DNA from: Novosphingobium malaysiense
GTDB lineage: Bacteria > Pseudomonadota > Alphaproteobacteria > Sphingomonadales > Sphingomonadaceae
Length of the DNA: 64,000 nt
NCBI RefSeq assembly: GCF_000802225.1
Contig: NZ_JTDI01000001.1
Location: forward strand, 620,001 to 684,000
Direction of reading: 5' to 3'
Under the pieces are notes generated by a model. The model did no database searches. It was not told the origin of the DNA and saw nothing but the letters and a program-made list of their open reading frames with translations. The stretch's first letter is position 1. Each line of letters starts with the position of its first letter. Shown here piece after piece: positions 16,576 to 26,262 of the stretch. Both the position numbers and the translations under genes were made by a program.

Positions 16576-17790
16576 TTGAGCGATACCAGCAAGTTGGCAA
16601 ATGCGCGCACGGGAACCCGCCTCGTCGGCGCGGGCCGGCGCAAGGAATGGACCGGCCCGGTCGTCAATCCGCCCGTCTGGCGCGCCAGCACCCACCTCTA
16701 TGAAAACACCGCGTCGCTGGCCGAAGGACCGCGCCGCAATGAGGACGGGCGCTTCTTCTACGGCCGCCGCGGCGCCCCGACGCAATGGGCCCTGAGCGAT
16801 GCCCTGACGCAGCTCGAACCGGGCGCGACCGGCACCGTCCTGTACCCTTCCGGGGTCGCAGCCATTGCCGGGGTTCTGCTCACGGTGGTCAAGCCGGGCG
16901 ATGTCCTGCTGATCAGCGACAACGCCTATGATCCCAGCCGGGCAATGGGCAAGGGATTGCTGAGCGATTTCGGCATCGAGCCCCGCTTCTTCGATCCACT
17001 CGACCTTGCCGCCTACGAAAGCGCATTCTGCGAACGGACCAAGGCCGTCCTGCTGGAAGCGCCGGGCAGCCTGTCCATGGAAATGTGCGACATGCCGGCC
17101 ATGGCGCGCATCGCTCGGGAAAAGGGCGCGATTTCGGTGCTCGACAACACCTGGGCCGGCCCCCTCGGGTTCGCAGCGCTCGAGCATGGCATCGACATCA
17201 CCCTGATGGCCTTGACCAAGCACGTTGGCGGTCATTCCGACCTCATGATGGGCAGCGCCAGCGCCGGACCAGACCTTTACCCGCGGCTGCGGCAGCGCGC
17301 CCAGCAGTTGGGCACTGTCGTTTCGCCCGACGATGCCGCGCTTGCCTTGCGCGGCCTGAGGACCCTGCAGCTGCGCCTGGAGCAGGAGACCGAAAGCGCC
17401 CTGCGGATCGCCCGGTGGCTTTCGAACCGCGAGGACGTGGCACAGGTTCTCTGCCCCATGCTTCCGGGCGCCCCCGGACACGACTTGTGGAAGCGAGACT
17501 TCACCGGTGGCTGCGGGCTGTTCAGTTTCGTCTTCCGCGGCGGCAACGCCGCCGCCCGCAACCGTTTCGTGGATGCCTTGCAACTGTTCGGTATCGGCTT
17601 TTCATGGGGCGGATATGAAAGCCTCGCCCTGCCGATAGACCCCTCCACCTATCGGACCTGCATGGCCTGGCCGCCCCGCCCCGGCGAGGCGGACAACCGC
17701 TACGGCGTTCGTCTGTCCATCGGGCTCGAGGATACCGACGATCTCATCGCCGACATCGAGCAGGCCCTTTGCGCCTGGCGCGCCGAATGA
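16576..17790 (+). CDS. metC: Cystathionine beta-lyase (PLP, Cys/Met metabolism family)
   Basis: A 404-residue fold-type I PLP enzyme. The PLP-lysine lies in ALTKHVGGHSDLMMG, with the upstream Asp of VLDNTWAGP holding the pyridine nitrogen and the phosphate-binding LYPSGVAAIAG. RYGVRLSIGLED near the C-terminus carries the carboxylate-binding Arg. The architecture matches MetC, which splits cystathionine to homocysteine, pyruvate and ammonia; other family members (gamma-lyase, O-acylhomoserine sulfhydrylase) are less likely but not excluded. Translation begins with TTG 16576, with GCGGAGAG 5 bases upstream. The stop overlaps the MscS start (ATGA), so expression is coupled to a mechanosensitive channel, a functionally odd pairing. 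Confidence 0.85.
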   Translation: MSDTSKLANARTGTRLVGAGRRKEWTGPVVNPPVWRASTHLYENTASLAEGPRRNEDGRFFYGRRGAPTQWALSDALTQLEPGATGTVLYPSGVAAIAGVLLTVVKPGDVLLISDNAYDPSRAMGKGLLSDFGIEPRFFDPLDLAAYESAFCERTKAVLLEAPGSLSMEMCDMPAMARIAREKGAISVLDNTWAGPLGFAALEHGIDITLMALTKHVGGHSDLMMGSASAGPDLYPRLRQRAQQLGTVVSPDDAALALRGLRTLQLRLEQETESALRIARWLSNREDVAQVLCPMLPGAPGHDLWKRDFTGGCGLFSFVFRGGNAAARNRFVDALQLFGIGFSWGGYESLALPIDPSTYRTCMAWPPRPGEADNRYGVRLSIGLEDTDDLIADIEQALCAWRAE

Positions 17791-18851
17791 TCTCGCTGCT
17801 GGCATCAGCCGCCACCGAGGTGCCGACCCCGGACGCAAGCGGCACTGCCGACCCCGGCGTGCTGGTCTCTTCACCGAGCCCGACGCCAACCTTGATAGTC
17901 GACGAGCCGGTCGCCGGTGCCGAGGGTCTGAAAAACGCCGTGGCCGCCAAGAGCGGTACCATAGGGCACTTCATCAATACCCTGGACAGCCTGGCCATCC
18001 AGATCGGCAGCATGCGCGTATCTGCCTGGGACATGGTCGTCGTGCTGCTCGTCCTCGCCTTGGTCTTCTCGGTTGCATGGGGCGTCAGCAGGCTCGCCCA
18101 CCGGCTGCTCGCGCGGGCGACCCGACTGGACATGGCGCAGCGGCTGTTGATCGACAAGATGCTCAGCTTGATGATCTGGGCCATTGCGGTGCTGGTCGGC
18201 ATAGACATGCTGGGCATAGACCTGACGGCGCTGACGGTCTTTTCCGGTGCCTTCGGTCTGGCCATCGGGTTCGGTCTGCAGAAAACCTTCGGCAACTTGT
18301 TTGCCGGGATCATCCTCCTGATGGACAAGTCCATCAAACCGGGCGACGTGATCGCCATCACCGATCAGGGAGGCAATTCCACCTTCGGTCAGATCCGCCG
18401 CATCGGAATTCGCGCCGTCTCGCTGACCACGCGCGACCAGAAGGAATACCTGATTCCGAACGAGAACCTGATGATCAATCAGGTGGAGAACTGGTCCTAT
18501 TCCAGCAAGAACGTGCGTGTCCAGGTCCCCGTGGGGATCTCCTACAACTCCGACATCGTGAAGGCCGAGGAACTGATGCTCAAGGCCGCCCGGTCGGTGA
18601 AGCGCGTCCTCGACGCCCCGCCCCCCACGGCGTGGCTGGACGCCTATGGCGACAGCTCGGTCAACTTCATCATCCATTGCTGGATCACCGATCCGGAAGA
18701 AGGCATCGGCAACGTCCGCTCGCAGGTTCTCAAGGCCCTGTGGCACATGTTCCATGAGGAAGGCATCGAGATCCCCTTCCCGCAACGCGACATCAACCTG
18801 CGTGACAACCAGGCCCTTCAGGAACTGCTGGCAGCGATGCGCAAGACCTGA
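17787..18851 (+). CDS. Mechanosensitive ion channel, MscS family
   Basis: A 354-residue inner-membrane protein. After an exported N-terminal stretch come three main hydrophobic helices; the pore-lining one reads LTVFSGAFGLAIGFGLQKTFGNL, the Gly/Ala-rich MscS TM3. The cytoplasmic beta domain follows (KPGDVIAI, then RRIGIRAVSLTTRDQKEYLIPNE), and then the alpha/beta cage (VGISYNSDIVKAEEL). The channel opens under membrane tension to release solutes on osmotic downshift. The ATG at 17787 overlaps the metC stop (ATGA). About 100 bases without a gene separate it from the thioesterase. Confidence 0.9.
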   Translation: MISLLASAATEVPTPDASGTADPGVLVSSPSPTPTLIVDEPVAGAEGLKNAVAAKSGTIGHFINTLDSLAIQIGSMRVSAWDMVVVLLVLALVFSVAWGVSRLAHRLLARATRLDMAQRLLIDKMLSLMIWAIAVLVGIDMLGIDLTALTVFSGAFGLAIGFGLQKTFGNLFAGIILLMDKSIKPGDVIAITDQGGNSTFGQIRRIGIRAVSLTTRDQKEYLIPNENLMINQVENWSYSSKNVRVQVPVGISYNSDIVKAEELMLKAARSVKRVLDAPPPTAWLDAYGDSSVNFIIHCWITDPEEGIGNVRSQVLKALWHMFHEEGIEIPFPQRDINLRDNQALQELLAAMRKT

Positions 18852-18955
18852 GACACTTTCCGTGCCGCGCGAAGCGAGCGAAAAACCGGTCTGCTTGTTC
18901 AAAAATCCCGGCAAGCCGGTATCGCGCGTCGCCTGAAAATGGTATTGACGTATAC

Positions 18956-19369
18956 GTGAAGCAAGCGATTCCCCACCGTTTTCCAATCGGCATCGATCCC
19001 GACGACATCGACTTCATGGGTCATGTCAACAACGCCAGCTATCTCAAATGGGTGCAGGCAGCCGTGCTGGACCACTGGCGTGCGCTGGCCCCGGCGGACG
19101 CGATCGCCCGGCACCTGTGGGTCGCGCTCAAGCATGAGATCACGTATCGCAAGCCCGCCTTTCTGGAAGACGACGTGATCGCCACGGTTATCGTCGAGAA
19201 GGTGCAGGGCGCGCGCGCCTGCTACGAGACCGTGATCCGGCGCGGCGAGGAAGTGCTGGCCGAGGTGAAGTCGAGCTGGTGCTGCGTCGATGCCGAGACC
19301 ATGCGCCCGTCGCGCATTGCCCGCGACGTGATCCAGCGGTTCTTCTTCCCGGCCCCCGAGAGCGAATAG
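18956..19369 (+). CDS. Acyl-CoA thioesterase, 4HBT/YbgC-like hotdog fold
   Basis: A 137-residue hotdog-fold protein. The catalytic loop reads DPDDIDFMGHVNNASYLKWV, the 4-hydroxybenzoyl-CoA thioesterase/YbgC pattern with Asp and His. ALKHEITYRKPAFLEDDV and the C-terminal SSWCCVDAETMRPSRI complete the fold. It hydrolyses acyl-CoA or acyl-ACP thioesters in the cytoplasm; the chain length is unknown. The start is GTG 18956, which has no Shine-Dalgarno and sits on the edge of a 10-base palindrome (ACGTATACGT, 18948-18957), so translation may be leaderless or regulated there. No other start precedes the catalytic loop. Confidence 0.82.
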   Translation: MKQAIPHRFPIGIDPDDIDFMGHVNNASYLKWVQAAVLDHWRALAPADAIARHLWVALKHEITYRKPAFLEDDVIATVIVEKVQGARACYETVIRRGEEVLAEVKSSWCCVDAETMRPSRIARDVIQRFFFPAPESE

Positions 19370-19400
19370 CTCTTTCCGCGGGCATTGCGCGCTCTGCCGT

Positions 19401-20303
19401 CTAGTGGCGGACCTTCTGCAAGGCCTTTTCCATTTCGAGCCGGTTGCGGCCCTTGGTCTTGGCGACGAACAGTGCCATTTCGGCGCGCTCGATCGTCGAA
19501 TCCAGGCTGACGCCGATCCGCGCCACACTGGCGCTGGCCGTGATCGCAAAGCGGCTTTCCCCGACGCTTTGCCTCAGTTCGGCCAGGGTGTTGATCACCC
19601 GGCTGCAGATCGCCTCTGCCTCCTGCGGGCTCGTGCGCGGCAGCAGGACGGCGAACCGTTCGGACCCGATCCGCGAGATCAGGTCGTCCGAACGCAACAT
19701 CTCGCGCAGCAGGTCGGAAAATACCACCAGCACTTCGTCACCGGTGCTTTGCCCGTACTGCATGTTGATCGTTCGGAAAAAATCTATGCTGAAAAGGGCG
19801 AGGCAGCCGTCCATGTCCTTTTCGATCATGTGTTCCAGCATTGACACGAAAGCCGCGCGATTGGTCAGCTTGGTCAGCGGGTCGGTGTAGGTGGCCGCAA
19901 ACAGCTGCTGTTCCAGGTTTCTGCGCTGGTCTATGCTGCGCATGATGCTGACGGCACCGTAAGGTTCGCCATTGTCGTTCTTCAGCGCCCTTGTCTGGAT
20001 TTCGAACCAGCACTGCCGGTCATCGCTGGTTATCGCGGGGAACTCCACCCAGTCTCCCGAGTTCGAGCCGGCAAGGGCGTCGCTGTAGGCTCGCTCGACA
20101 CCCTTTCGGGCCTCGGGCGCAACAAGATCGAGCAGACGCATGCCGACGCGAATGTCGGGCATGCGAAAGCCCTGCTTCTCAAGCCCAGGCGAAGCATAGA
20201 CGATATTTCCCGCCAGATCGGACTTCAGGATGATGTCGGAGGTGCTCTCCGCCAGCAATCCGCAGATAGCGGAACTCTCCTGAAGCGTGAAATTCATGCC
20301 CAT
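19401..20303 (-). CDS. PAS-GGDEF protein with degenerate active site
   Basis: An about 300-residue protein: a PAS-like sensor (about 10-120; NIVYASPGLEKQGF) followed by a PAC-type stretch and a GGDEF domain (about 135-295; TDPLTKLTNRAAF, FSIDFFRTIN). The GGDEF signature reads GSERF (RIGSERFAVLLP), so the metal-binding acid is Glu instead of Asp and the next Glu is Arg; cyclase activity is unlikely. The allosteric I-site RxxD is kept as RSDD at the correct distance upstream, so it may bind c-di-GMP as an effector. No membrane segment is seen. I prefer ATG 20303; a GTG at 20336 would add 11 residues. The PilZ-XRE gene is upstream on the same strand. Confidence 0.83.
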   Translation of the reverse strand: MGMNFTLQESSAICGLLAESTSDIILKSDLAGNIVYASPGLEKQGFRMPDIRVGMRLLDLVAPEARKGVERAYSDALAGSNSGDWVEFPAITSDDRQCWFEIQTRALKNDNGEPYGAVSIMRSIDQRRNLEQQLFAATYTDPLTKLTNRAAFVSMLEHMIEKDMDGCLALFSIDFFRTINMQYGQSTGDEVLVVFSDLLREMLRSDDLISRIGSERFAVLLPRTSPQEAEAICSRVINTLAELRQSVGESRFAITASASVARIGVSLDSTIERAEMALFVAKTKGRNRLEMEKALQKVRH

Positions 20304-20440
20304 TCCGGTAATGCCCCGAATTCCTGAAATTGACACGGAGCCAGGAACGAAAAATCGCGAGCTGAAGAATGCAAAAATCCGGAACCCGGAAAATAGTTAC
20401 TGCTCGTGATACACCTTACCCCGGCCCTATAAAGTTTTAT

Positions 20441-20489
20441 AAAAGCATAAGGCTGGTTGCCCCTGTTATATAACGAACCTTATGCTTTT
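20441..20489. terminator. AT-rich hairpin with T-tracts on both sides
   Basis: AAAAGCATAAGG (20441-20452) pairs perfectly with CCTTATGCTTTT (20478-20489) around a 25-base loop. On the plus strand it is followed by TCTTTG, and on the minus strand by the T-rich ATAAAACTTTAT. It lies about 110 bases past the PilZ-XRE stop in the leftward direction, in an unusually AT-rich 294-base gap (20304-20597) that holds nothing else I can name. It is probably a terminator for that gene; a small RNA end is another possibility. Confidence 0.6.
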
Positions 20490-20597
20490 TCTTTGTTATT
20501 CAGTTATTTACCATCGACTTCGGGATTCGAAAACCCCAAAAAACCTGAGGGTTGGCAGGCCTGCGCGAAACGTGAAGGGAGTTCCGGAACCGGGACC

Positions 20598-21278
20598 CTA
20601 GAGCTCGATCATGATGCGGATCTTGTCGGGCGTCGTCTCGACGGCCGCGGCGATCTGATCGCGGCAGCGGGAGATGAGTTCCGGCAGACCCGGCACCGTG
20701 CGGCTGGGCTTGAGATCCATGCTGGTGACGCCCAGGGCCTCGGCAATCGCGTCAAGGCGGTCTTCGATCGGGCGGGCCCGTCCCTGCTCCCAGGCCCAGA
20801 CCGTAGGCTTGCTCACGCCAAGGCGGGCGGCGAGTTCACCCTGGGTGAAACCGCGCAGCTTGCGCAGCCGGTGGATCCGCTCCCCCAGGCTTTCGCCGCC
20901 GATCGGGGCGGGGCCCACAGGCTGCGGGGCCGGACCGATGCCGGTCTTGTTCTGCACCGCACTGCGTAGTTGCGCAGCACTGAGCGTGGCTGGCGATAGC
21001 GGTGCCTCGAAGGCGCAGCCATAAAGCCGGTCGCTCGCCCAGGCGACATGCGCACGCATGGTCCCCGCCTCGGGCAGTGCGACATCGATCGTATCGCCGA
21101 TCTCCAGTTCGTTGTCGGTCTCCAGCAACAGCCCGGTTTCCGAGACATTGTGGACAAGCACCTTGGCGGCTACGCCGGATTCCAGGGCGCCCTGGGTTTC
21201 CAACAGCAGCCTGCGCCGGTTGGCACGTGGCTGGCCCTCGCTCGACATTGTTTCTTCGAAGTGCGCCGAAATCGGCAT
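20598..21278 (-). CDS. PilZ domain fused to XRE-type helix-turn-helix
   Basis: A 226-residue protein. Residues 10-110 form a PilZ domain with both c-di-GMP motifs: RxxxR as Arg18-Arg22 in RANRR and NxSxxG as Asn44-Ser46-Gly49 in HNVSETG. Residues about 128-190 form an XRE/Cro HTH (LGERIHRLRKLRGFTQGELAARLGVSKPTVWAWEQG). The fusion suggests a DNA-binding regulator whose activity responds directly to c-di-GMP; target genes are unknown. The ATG at 21278 has GGGAGA upstream. It precedes the degenerate GGDEF protein on the same strand with a hairpin between, so they are probably separate units. Confidence 0.88.
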   Translation of the reverse strand: MPISAHFEETMSSEGQPRANRRRLLLETQGALESGVAAKVLVHNVSETGLLLETDNELEIGDTIDVALPEAGTMRAHVAWASDRLYGCAFEAPLSPATLSAAQLRSAVQNKTGIGPAPQPVGPAPIGGESLGERIHRLRKLRGFTQGELAARLGVSKPTVWAWEQGRARPIEDRLDAIAEALGVTSMDLKPSRTVPGLPELISRCRDQIAAAVETTPDKIRIMIEL

Positions 21279-21449
21279 AAATCAGTCTCCCGCGGAGACT
21301 CGAATCGTCAACCCGTCAGGTTAAGATTCGGTTAGCGAGGGGGTTAAGCGAGGTCCTAACGTAACATCACGGAACGGCTAAAGCTGCCCTAATGCCGTAC
21401 AAAGTCATTCTGGCTGGCGATAAGAGGCCAAACGCGCCATCTCGCCACC

Positions 21450-22253
21450 ATGGTAGCGAATCCCTCCCTCACCGGCCGCCAGGCCCCTGTCGGCAAGGTC
21501 CATCTTGTCGGCGCCGGCCCGGGCGACCCCGACCTTCTGACGCTGCGCGCGGCAAGGCTGCTGATGAGCGCCGGCCTGATCGTGCATGACGGGCTCGTCG
21601 ATCCGTCCATCCTCGCGATGGCGAAGCCGGGCGCGCGCATGGTTTCGGTCGCCAAGAGCCGCTCGCGTCACACCATGAAGCAGGAGGCGATCAACGACCT
21701 GCTCGTGCGCGAAGCGCTGGCAGGCAACGACGTCGTGCGCCTGAAAGGCGGCGATCCCTTCATCTTCGGTCGCGGCGGCGAAGAAGCCGAGGCCTGCCAT
21801 GCGGCCGGCGTTCCGGTCGAAGTGGTTCCGGGCATTTCTTCGGCCCTAGGTGCAGCCGCGGCCGCGCAGGTGCCATTGACCCACCGCGATCACGCCTCGA
21901 TCGTCTCGTTCGTCGCCGGTCAGTGCAAGGGCCTGACCGACCAGGACTGGTCGGGTCTGGCCGGGAAGGGCCGCACGCTGGTGATTTTCATGGGCGTAGC
22001 CACGGCACCACTGATCAGCGAGAAGCTGATTGCCGACGGCCTGACCCCGGACATGCCGGTTGCCGTCATCGAGAAGGCGACCCGCTCCGACATGCGCGTG
22101 CTGCGCGCCCCCCTTGCCGGCCTGGCCGATCTGGTCGAGGCCGAACGGGTCAAGAGCCCGGCTCTCATCGTTATCGGCGAAGTCACCGCCGAACCCGACC
22201 ACACCATTCGCGCGCTCGCATCGCAAGCCGGGGCGCTGGAGACGACACCATGA
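21450..22253 (+). CDS. cobA: Uroporphyrinogen-III C-methyltransferase
   Basis: A 267-residue SAM-dependent SUMT that dimethylates uroporphyrinogen III to precorrin-2, here for sirohaem. Signatures: KVHLVGAGPGDPDLLTLRA at the N-terminus, VVRLKGGDPFIFGRGGEEAEA in the middle and EVVPGISSALGA, the SAM-binding loops of the tetrapyrrole methylase family. It contains only the methylase, not the CysG dehydrogenase/ferrochelatase part. It opens the sulfate assimilation operon, supplying sirohaem for the sulfite reductase two genes downstream. Its stop overlaps the DUF2849 start (ATGA). The ATG at 21450 lacks a clear Shine-Dalgarno. Confidence 0.93.
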   Translation: MVANPSLTGRQAPVGKVHLVGAGPGDPDLLTLRAARLLMSAGLIVHDGLVDPSILAMAKPGARMVSVAKSRSRHTMKQEAINDLLVREALAGNDVVRLKGGDPFIFGRGGEEAEACHAAGVPVEVVPGISSALGAAAAAQVPLTHRDHASIVSFVAGQCKGLTDQDWSGLAGKGRTLVIFMGVATAPLISEKLIADGLTPDMPVAVIEKATRSDMRVLRAPLAGLADLVEAERVKSPALIVIGEVTAEPDHTIRALASQAGALETTP

Positions 22254-22545
22254 AAATCCTGACCGGCAACGACCTCAAGAGCGGCGCGGTCGTCTGGTGG
22301 ACCGGCGTGGGCTGGTCGCTCGACGTCAACAACGCTGCCGATGTCGGCGAGGACGGGACGAAGATCATTGCCCGCGAGGAAGGCGCGCAGAACGTCTTTG
22401 CCGCCTATGTCATAGATGGCGAGAAGACTTCCGACGGGGTGCGCCCCGCCCATATCAAGGACCGCATTCGCGCCTTGGGCCCCACCGTGCGCCCCGACCT
22501 GACGCTCAAGCCGTCCGACCCCGAAGCCGTTAACTGGGTGATCTG

Positions 22546-22546
<1 letters not shown>
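22250..22546 (+). CDS. DUF2849 domain protein
   Basis: A 98-residue cytoplasmic protein with the DUF2849 pattern (MKILTGNDLKSGAVVWWTG near the start, FAAYVIDG in the middle). The function is not established, but the family is characteristically encoded between cobA and the sulfite reductase gene in alphaproteobacteria, as here. A role in sirohaem delivery or reductase assembly is inference. The ATG overlaps the cobA stop (ATGA) and its TGA overlaps the cysI ATG by one base, so the three are tightly coupled. Confidence 0.85.
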
Positions 22547-24172
<1,626 letters not shown>

Positions 24173-24180
<8 letters not shown>

Positions 24181-24604
24181 AGTCCAGTTCCGGTTCCGTG
24201 ACGACGAGGCGGTCAACGATCCCGCCGTGACCGTGGATGCCTTCACCGAGCAGTCCAATGCCACTGCGGTGCGGATCGAGCCGGGCGATGATGCCCGAGC
24301 GCTGCTGCCCTACCTCGATCAGCTTGCGCTGGTGGAAGTGAACTTCCCGGCCTGGACCGATGGACGCGGCTATTCCTCCGCCCGTATCCTGCGCGAAGCG
24401 GGCTACACCGGCGAAATCCGCGCCGTGGGCGACGTGGTGATCGACATGCTCAGCCACCTCAAGCGCTGCGGCTTCGACGCGTTCGCGCCGGAGCATCCGC
24501 TCAACCCCACCGACGCACAGAACGCGTTCGAGCGGTGGGACAATGTCTATCAGGCCACCGCCGATGGCCGGAAGCCGATCTGGGCGCTGCGGCACCAGAG
24601 CTGA
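24173..24604 (+). CDS. DUF934 domain protein
   Basis: A 143-residue protein with the DUF934 core: LPYLDQLALVEVNFPAWTDGRGYSSARILREAGYTGEIRAVGDVVIDML, followed by RCGFDAFAP and DAQNAFERW. It has a predicted alpha/beta fold and no enzyme activity is established. DUF934 is almost always encoded next to sulfite reductase and cysH, as here, so an accessory role in sulfate assimilation is likely (inference). The ATG at 24173 overlaps the cysI stop by 8 bases and has its own AAGGAGG 6 bases upstream. Confidence 0.88.
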
Positions 24605-24630
24605 AAGGACTTCCCGAAGGGACTGACGAT

Positions 24631-25428
24631 ATGACCGACGCGACACGCATCCGCGACCGCATCGACACCGGCCCGCGCTTCAGCGAGGCCGATGCCGTGC
24701 GCCTCAACCGCCTGTTCCGGGGCGCCGACACGACAGAAATGCTCGAGACGATGCTCAAGGAACGCATGGCGGGCGATGTCGCGATCGTGTCCAGCTTCGG
24801 CGCCGAGTCCGCGGTGCTCCTGCATCTCGTCAGCCAGGTCGATCCCACGGTGCCGGTCCTGTTCCTGGAAACCGGCAAGCACTTCCCCGAGACCTTGGCC
24901 TATCGCGACCAACTGGTCGACCGCCTGGGCCTCAAGGACCTGCGCAACCTGACGCCCGATGCCGAGGAGCTGGCGAAGAAGGACGAAAGCGGCCTGCGCT
25001 GGTCCTACGACCCGGACGGCTGCTGCGAGATCCGCAAGGTCAAGCCGCTGGCCAAGGCGCTGCTCGGCTTCGATGCCTCGATCACCGGCCGCAAGGCCTT
25101 CCAGGCCTCGACCCGCTCCAGCCTGCCACGCTTCGAAATCGACACCACCGACGAACAGGGTCGGCTCAAGATTAACCCGCTGATCGACTGGTCGCCCGAG
25201 CGCATCGCCGCCTATATCGCAGAGCACGACCTGCCGCCGCACCCGCTGGTGGCCGAAGGCTATCCCTCTATCGGTTGCTCGCCCTGCACCAGCAAGGTCG
25301 CGCCGGGCGAGGATCCGCGCTCGGGCCGATGGAAGGGGTGGGACAAGACCGAATGCGGCATCCACGTTCCCGGCCAGGACGACGGTCCGTCCAGCGAGCT
25401 GCCGCCGGGCTTCGATCCGGTATTCTGA
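24631..25428 (+). CDS. cysH: Assimilatory adenylylsulfate/phosphoadenylylsulfate reductase
   Basis: A 265-residue PAPS/APS reductase of the adenine-nucleotide alpha-hydrolase fold (VAIVSSFGAESAVLL is the P-loop-like motif). It releases sulfite from activated sulfate using thioredoxin. The protein has Cys-Cys in GCCEIRKVKPL and CSPC in GYPSIGCSPCTSK, the CC-CxxC set that ligates a [4Fe-4S] cluster and marks enzymes using APS. The catalytic Cys lies in ECGIH near the C-terminus. APS is therefore the likelier substrate. ATG 24631 has GAAGGGA upstream. It ends the operon, with a convergent gene 6 bases beyond. Confidence 0.93.
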   Translation: MTDATRIRDRIDTGPRFSEADAVRLNRLFRGADTTEMLETMLKERMAGDVAIVSSFGAESAVLLHLVSQVDPTVPVLFLETGKHFPETLAYRDQLVDRLGLKDLRNLTPDAEELAKKDESGLRWSYDPDGCCEIRKVKPLAKALLGFDASITGRKAFQASTRSSLPRFEIDTTDEQGRLKINPLIDWSPERIAAYIAEHDLPPHPLVAEGYPSIGCSPCTSKVAPGEDPRSGRWKGWDKTECGIHVPGQDDGPSSELPPGFDPVF

Positions 25429-25434
25429 GCGACG

Positions 25435-26262
25435 CTAACCCAGCCTGTCCCTGAGCCACCACCAGGGCAGGTAGGGGCGCTCCAGTAGCTTTTCCGCGGC
25501 ATAGGGCCACCAGCCCGGTCCGAACGGCCAATACAGCCGGACAGGCACCCCCAGCGCCTTTGCCACTTTGCGAGTGCGATTCCCTGGCAGACCGCGGAGC
25601 TGCTCGAGTTCGCAGGGTGTTCCTGCATCGAGCAAGACGCGGAGGGCCCGTTCAGCCAGAGCGGGATCGTGGGTGGCCACGCCTACCGGTGCCTTGCGGC
25701 CGGCCAGGGCCCAAGCGATATCGAGATAGGCTTGCGCGAAATTGGCAACATCGCCGCCAGGGTCGGCCCATTCGCCCTTGACCAGGCGGATCCGCATCGG
25801 GGTGTCGCGGAATCTTGCGGCGTCGGGAGCGGTGCGATGCCAGCGGGCAGGCAAAGCCACGCCCGCTGCCGGAAACTCGTCGGCCATCCACGCGGCCAGT
25901 TCCATCGTCTGCTTCGCCTGGGCATGCGTCAGGGCATCGAAGACGACGGTCATTCCCGCCTCGCTTGCTGGCCCGGCGACTGCGCGCAGGTTGGCCTTGT
26001 CGAAGTACAGAGGCGATGCCTTGATGGCTAGGCAGGATCCCGCACGCACGCCGTGCATTTCCGCCGAAAGGCGGGCACAGGCTTCGATTATCCCTGCCGC
26101 CACCCCGTTCCAGGCCGGAAAGTAGCTTAAGGTCGCAGCGATTCCCCGGCCTTCAAGCGCGCGGGCAGCCCGTGCGGCAGCCGCGGCATCTGCCGCCGGC
26201 GCGACAGCCTCGACCGTGCGCGACAAGGCCTGCTGCATTCTCGTGGCGAGCCCCGCGCTCAT
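25435..26262 (-). CDS. Proline dehydrogenase-like flavoprotein, divergent
   Basis: A 275-residue TIM-barrel protein matching the catalytic barrel of proline dehydrogenase. Comparison with PutA in this window shows shared motifs: LAIKASPL (K81), VVFDALTHA (D109), RIRLVKGEW (157-165), VATHDPA, CELEQLRGLP and VRLYWPFG (241-248). The paired arginines that hold the proline carboxylate, YLVRRLLE in PutA, are YAAEKLLE here (Glu257-Lys258). The substrate is therefore probably not proline. The start overlaps the upstream GNAT-like stop (ATGA) and has GAGGGGAGG, so the two are co-translated. The function is unknown. Confidence 0.75.
   Translation of the reverse strand: MSAGLATRMQQALSRTVEAVAPAADAAAAARAARALEGRGIAATLSYFPAWNGVAAGIIEACARLSAEMHGVRAGSCLAIKASPLYFDKANLRAVAGPASEAGMTVVFDALTHAQAKQTMELAAWMADEFPAAGVALPARWHRTAPDAARFRDTPMRIRLVKGEWADPGGDVANFAQAYLDIAWALAGRKAPVGVATHDPALAERALRVLLDAGTPCELEQLRGLPGNRTRKVAKALGVPVRLYWPFGPGWWPYAAEKLLERPYLPWWWLRDRLG

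Noticed and set aside
18945..18950. TTGACG as a -35 box before the thioesterase
   Set aside because: It is only a few bases from the start codon and no -10 element lies at the right distance.
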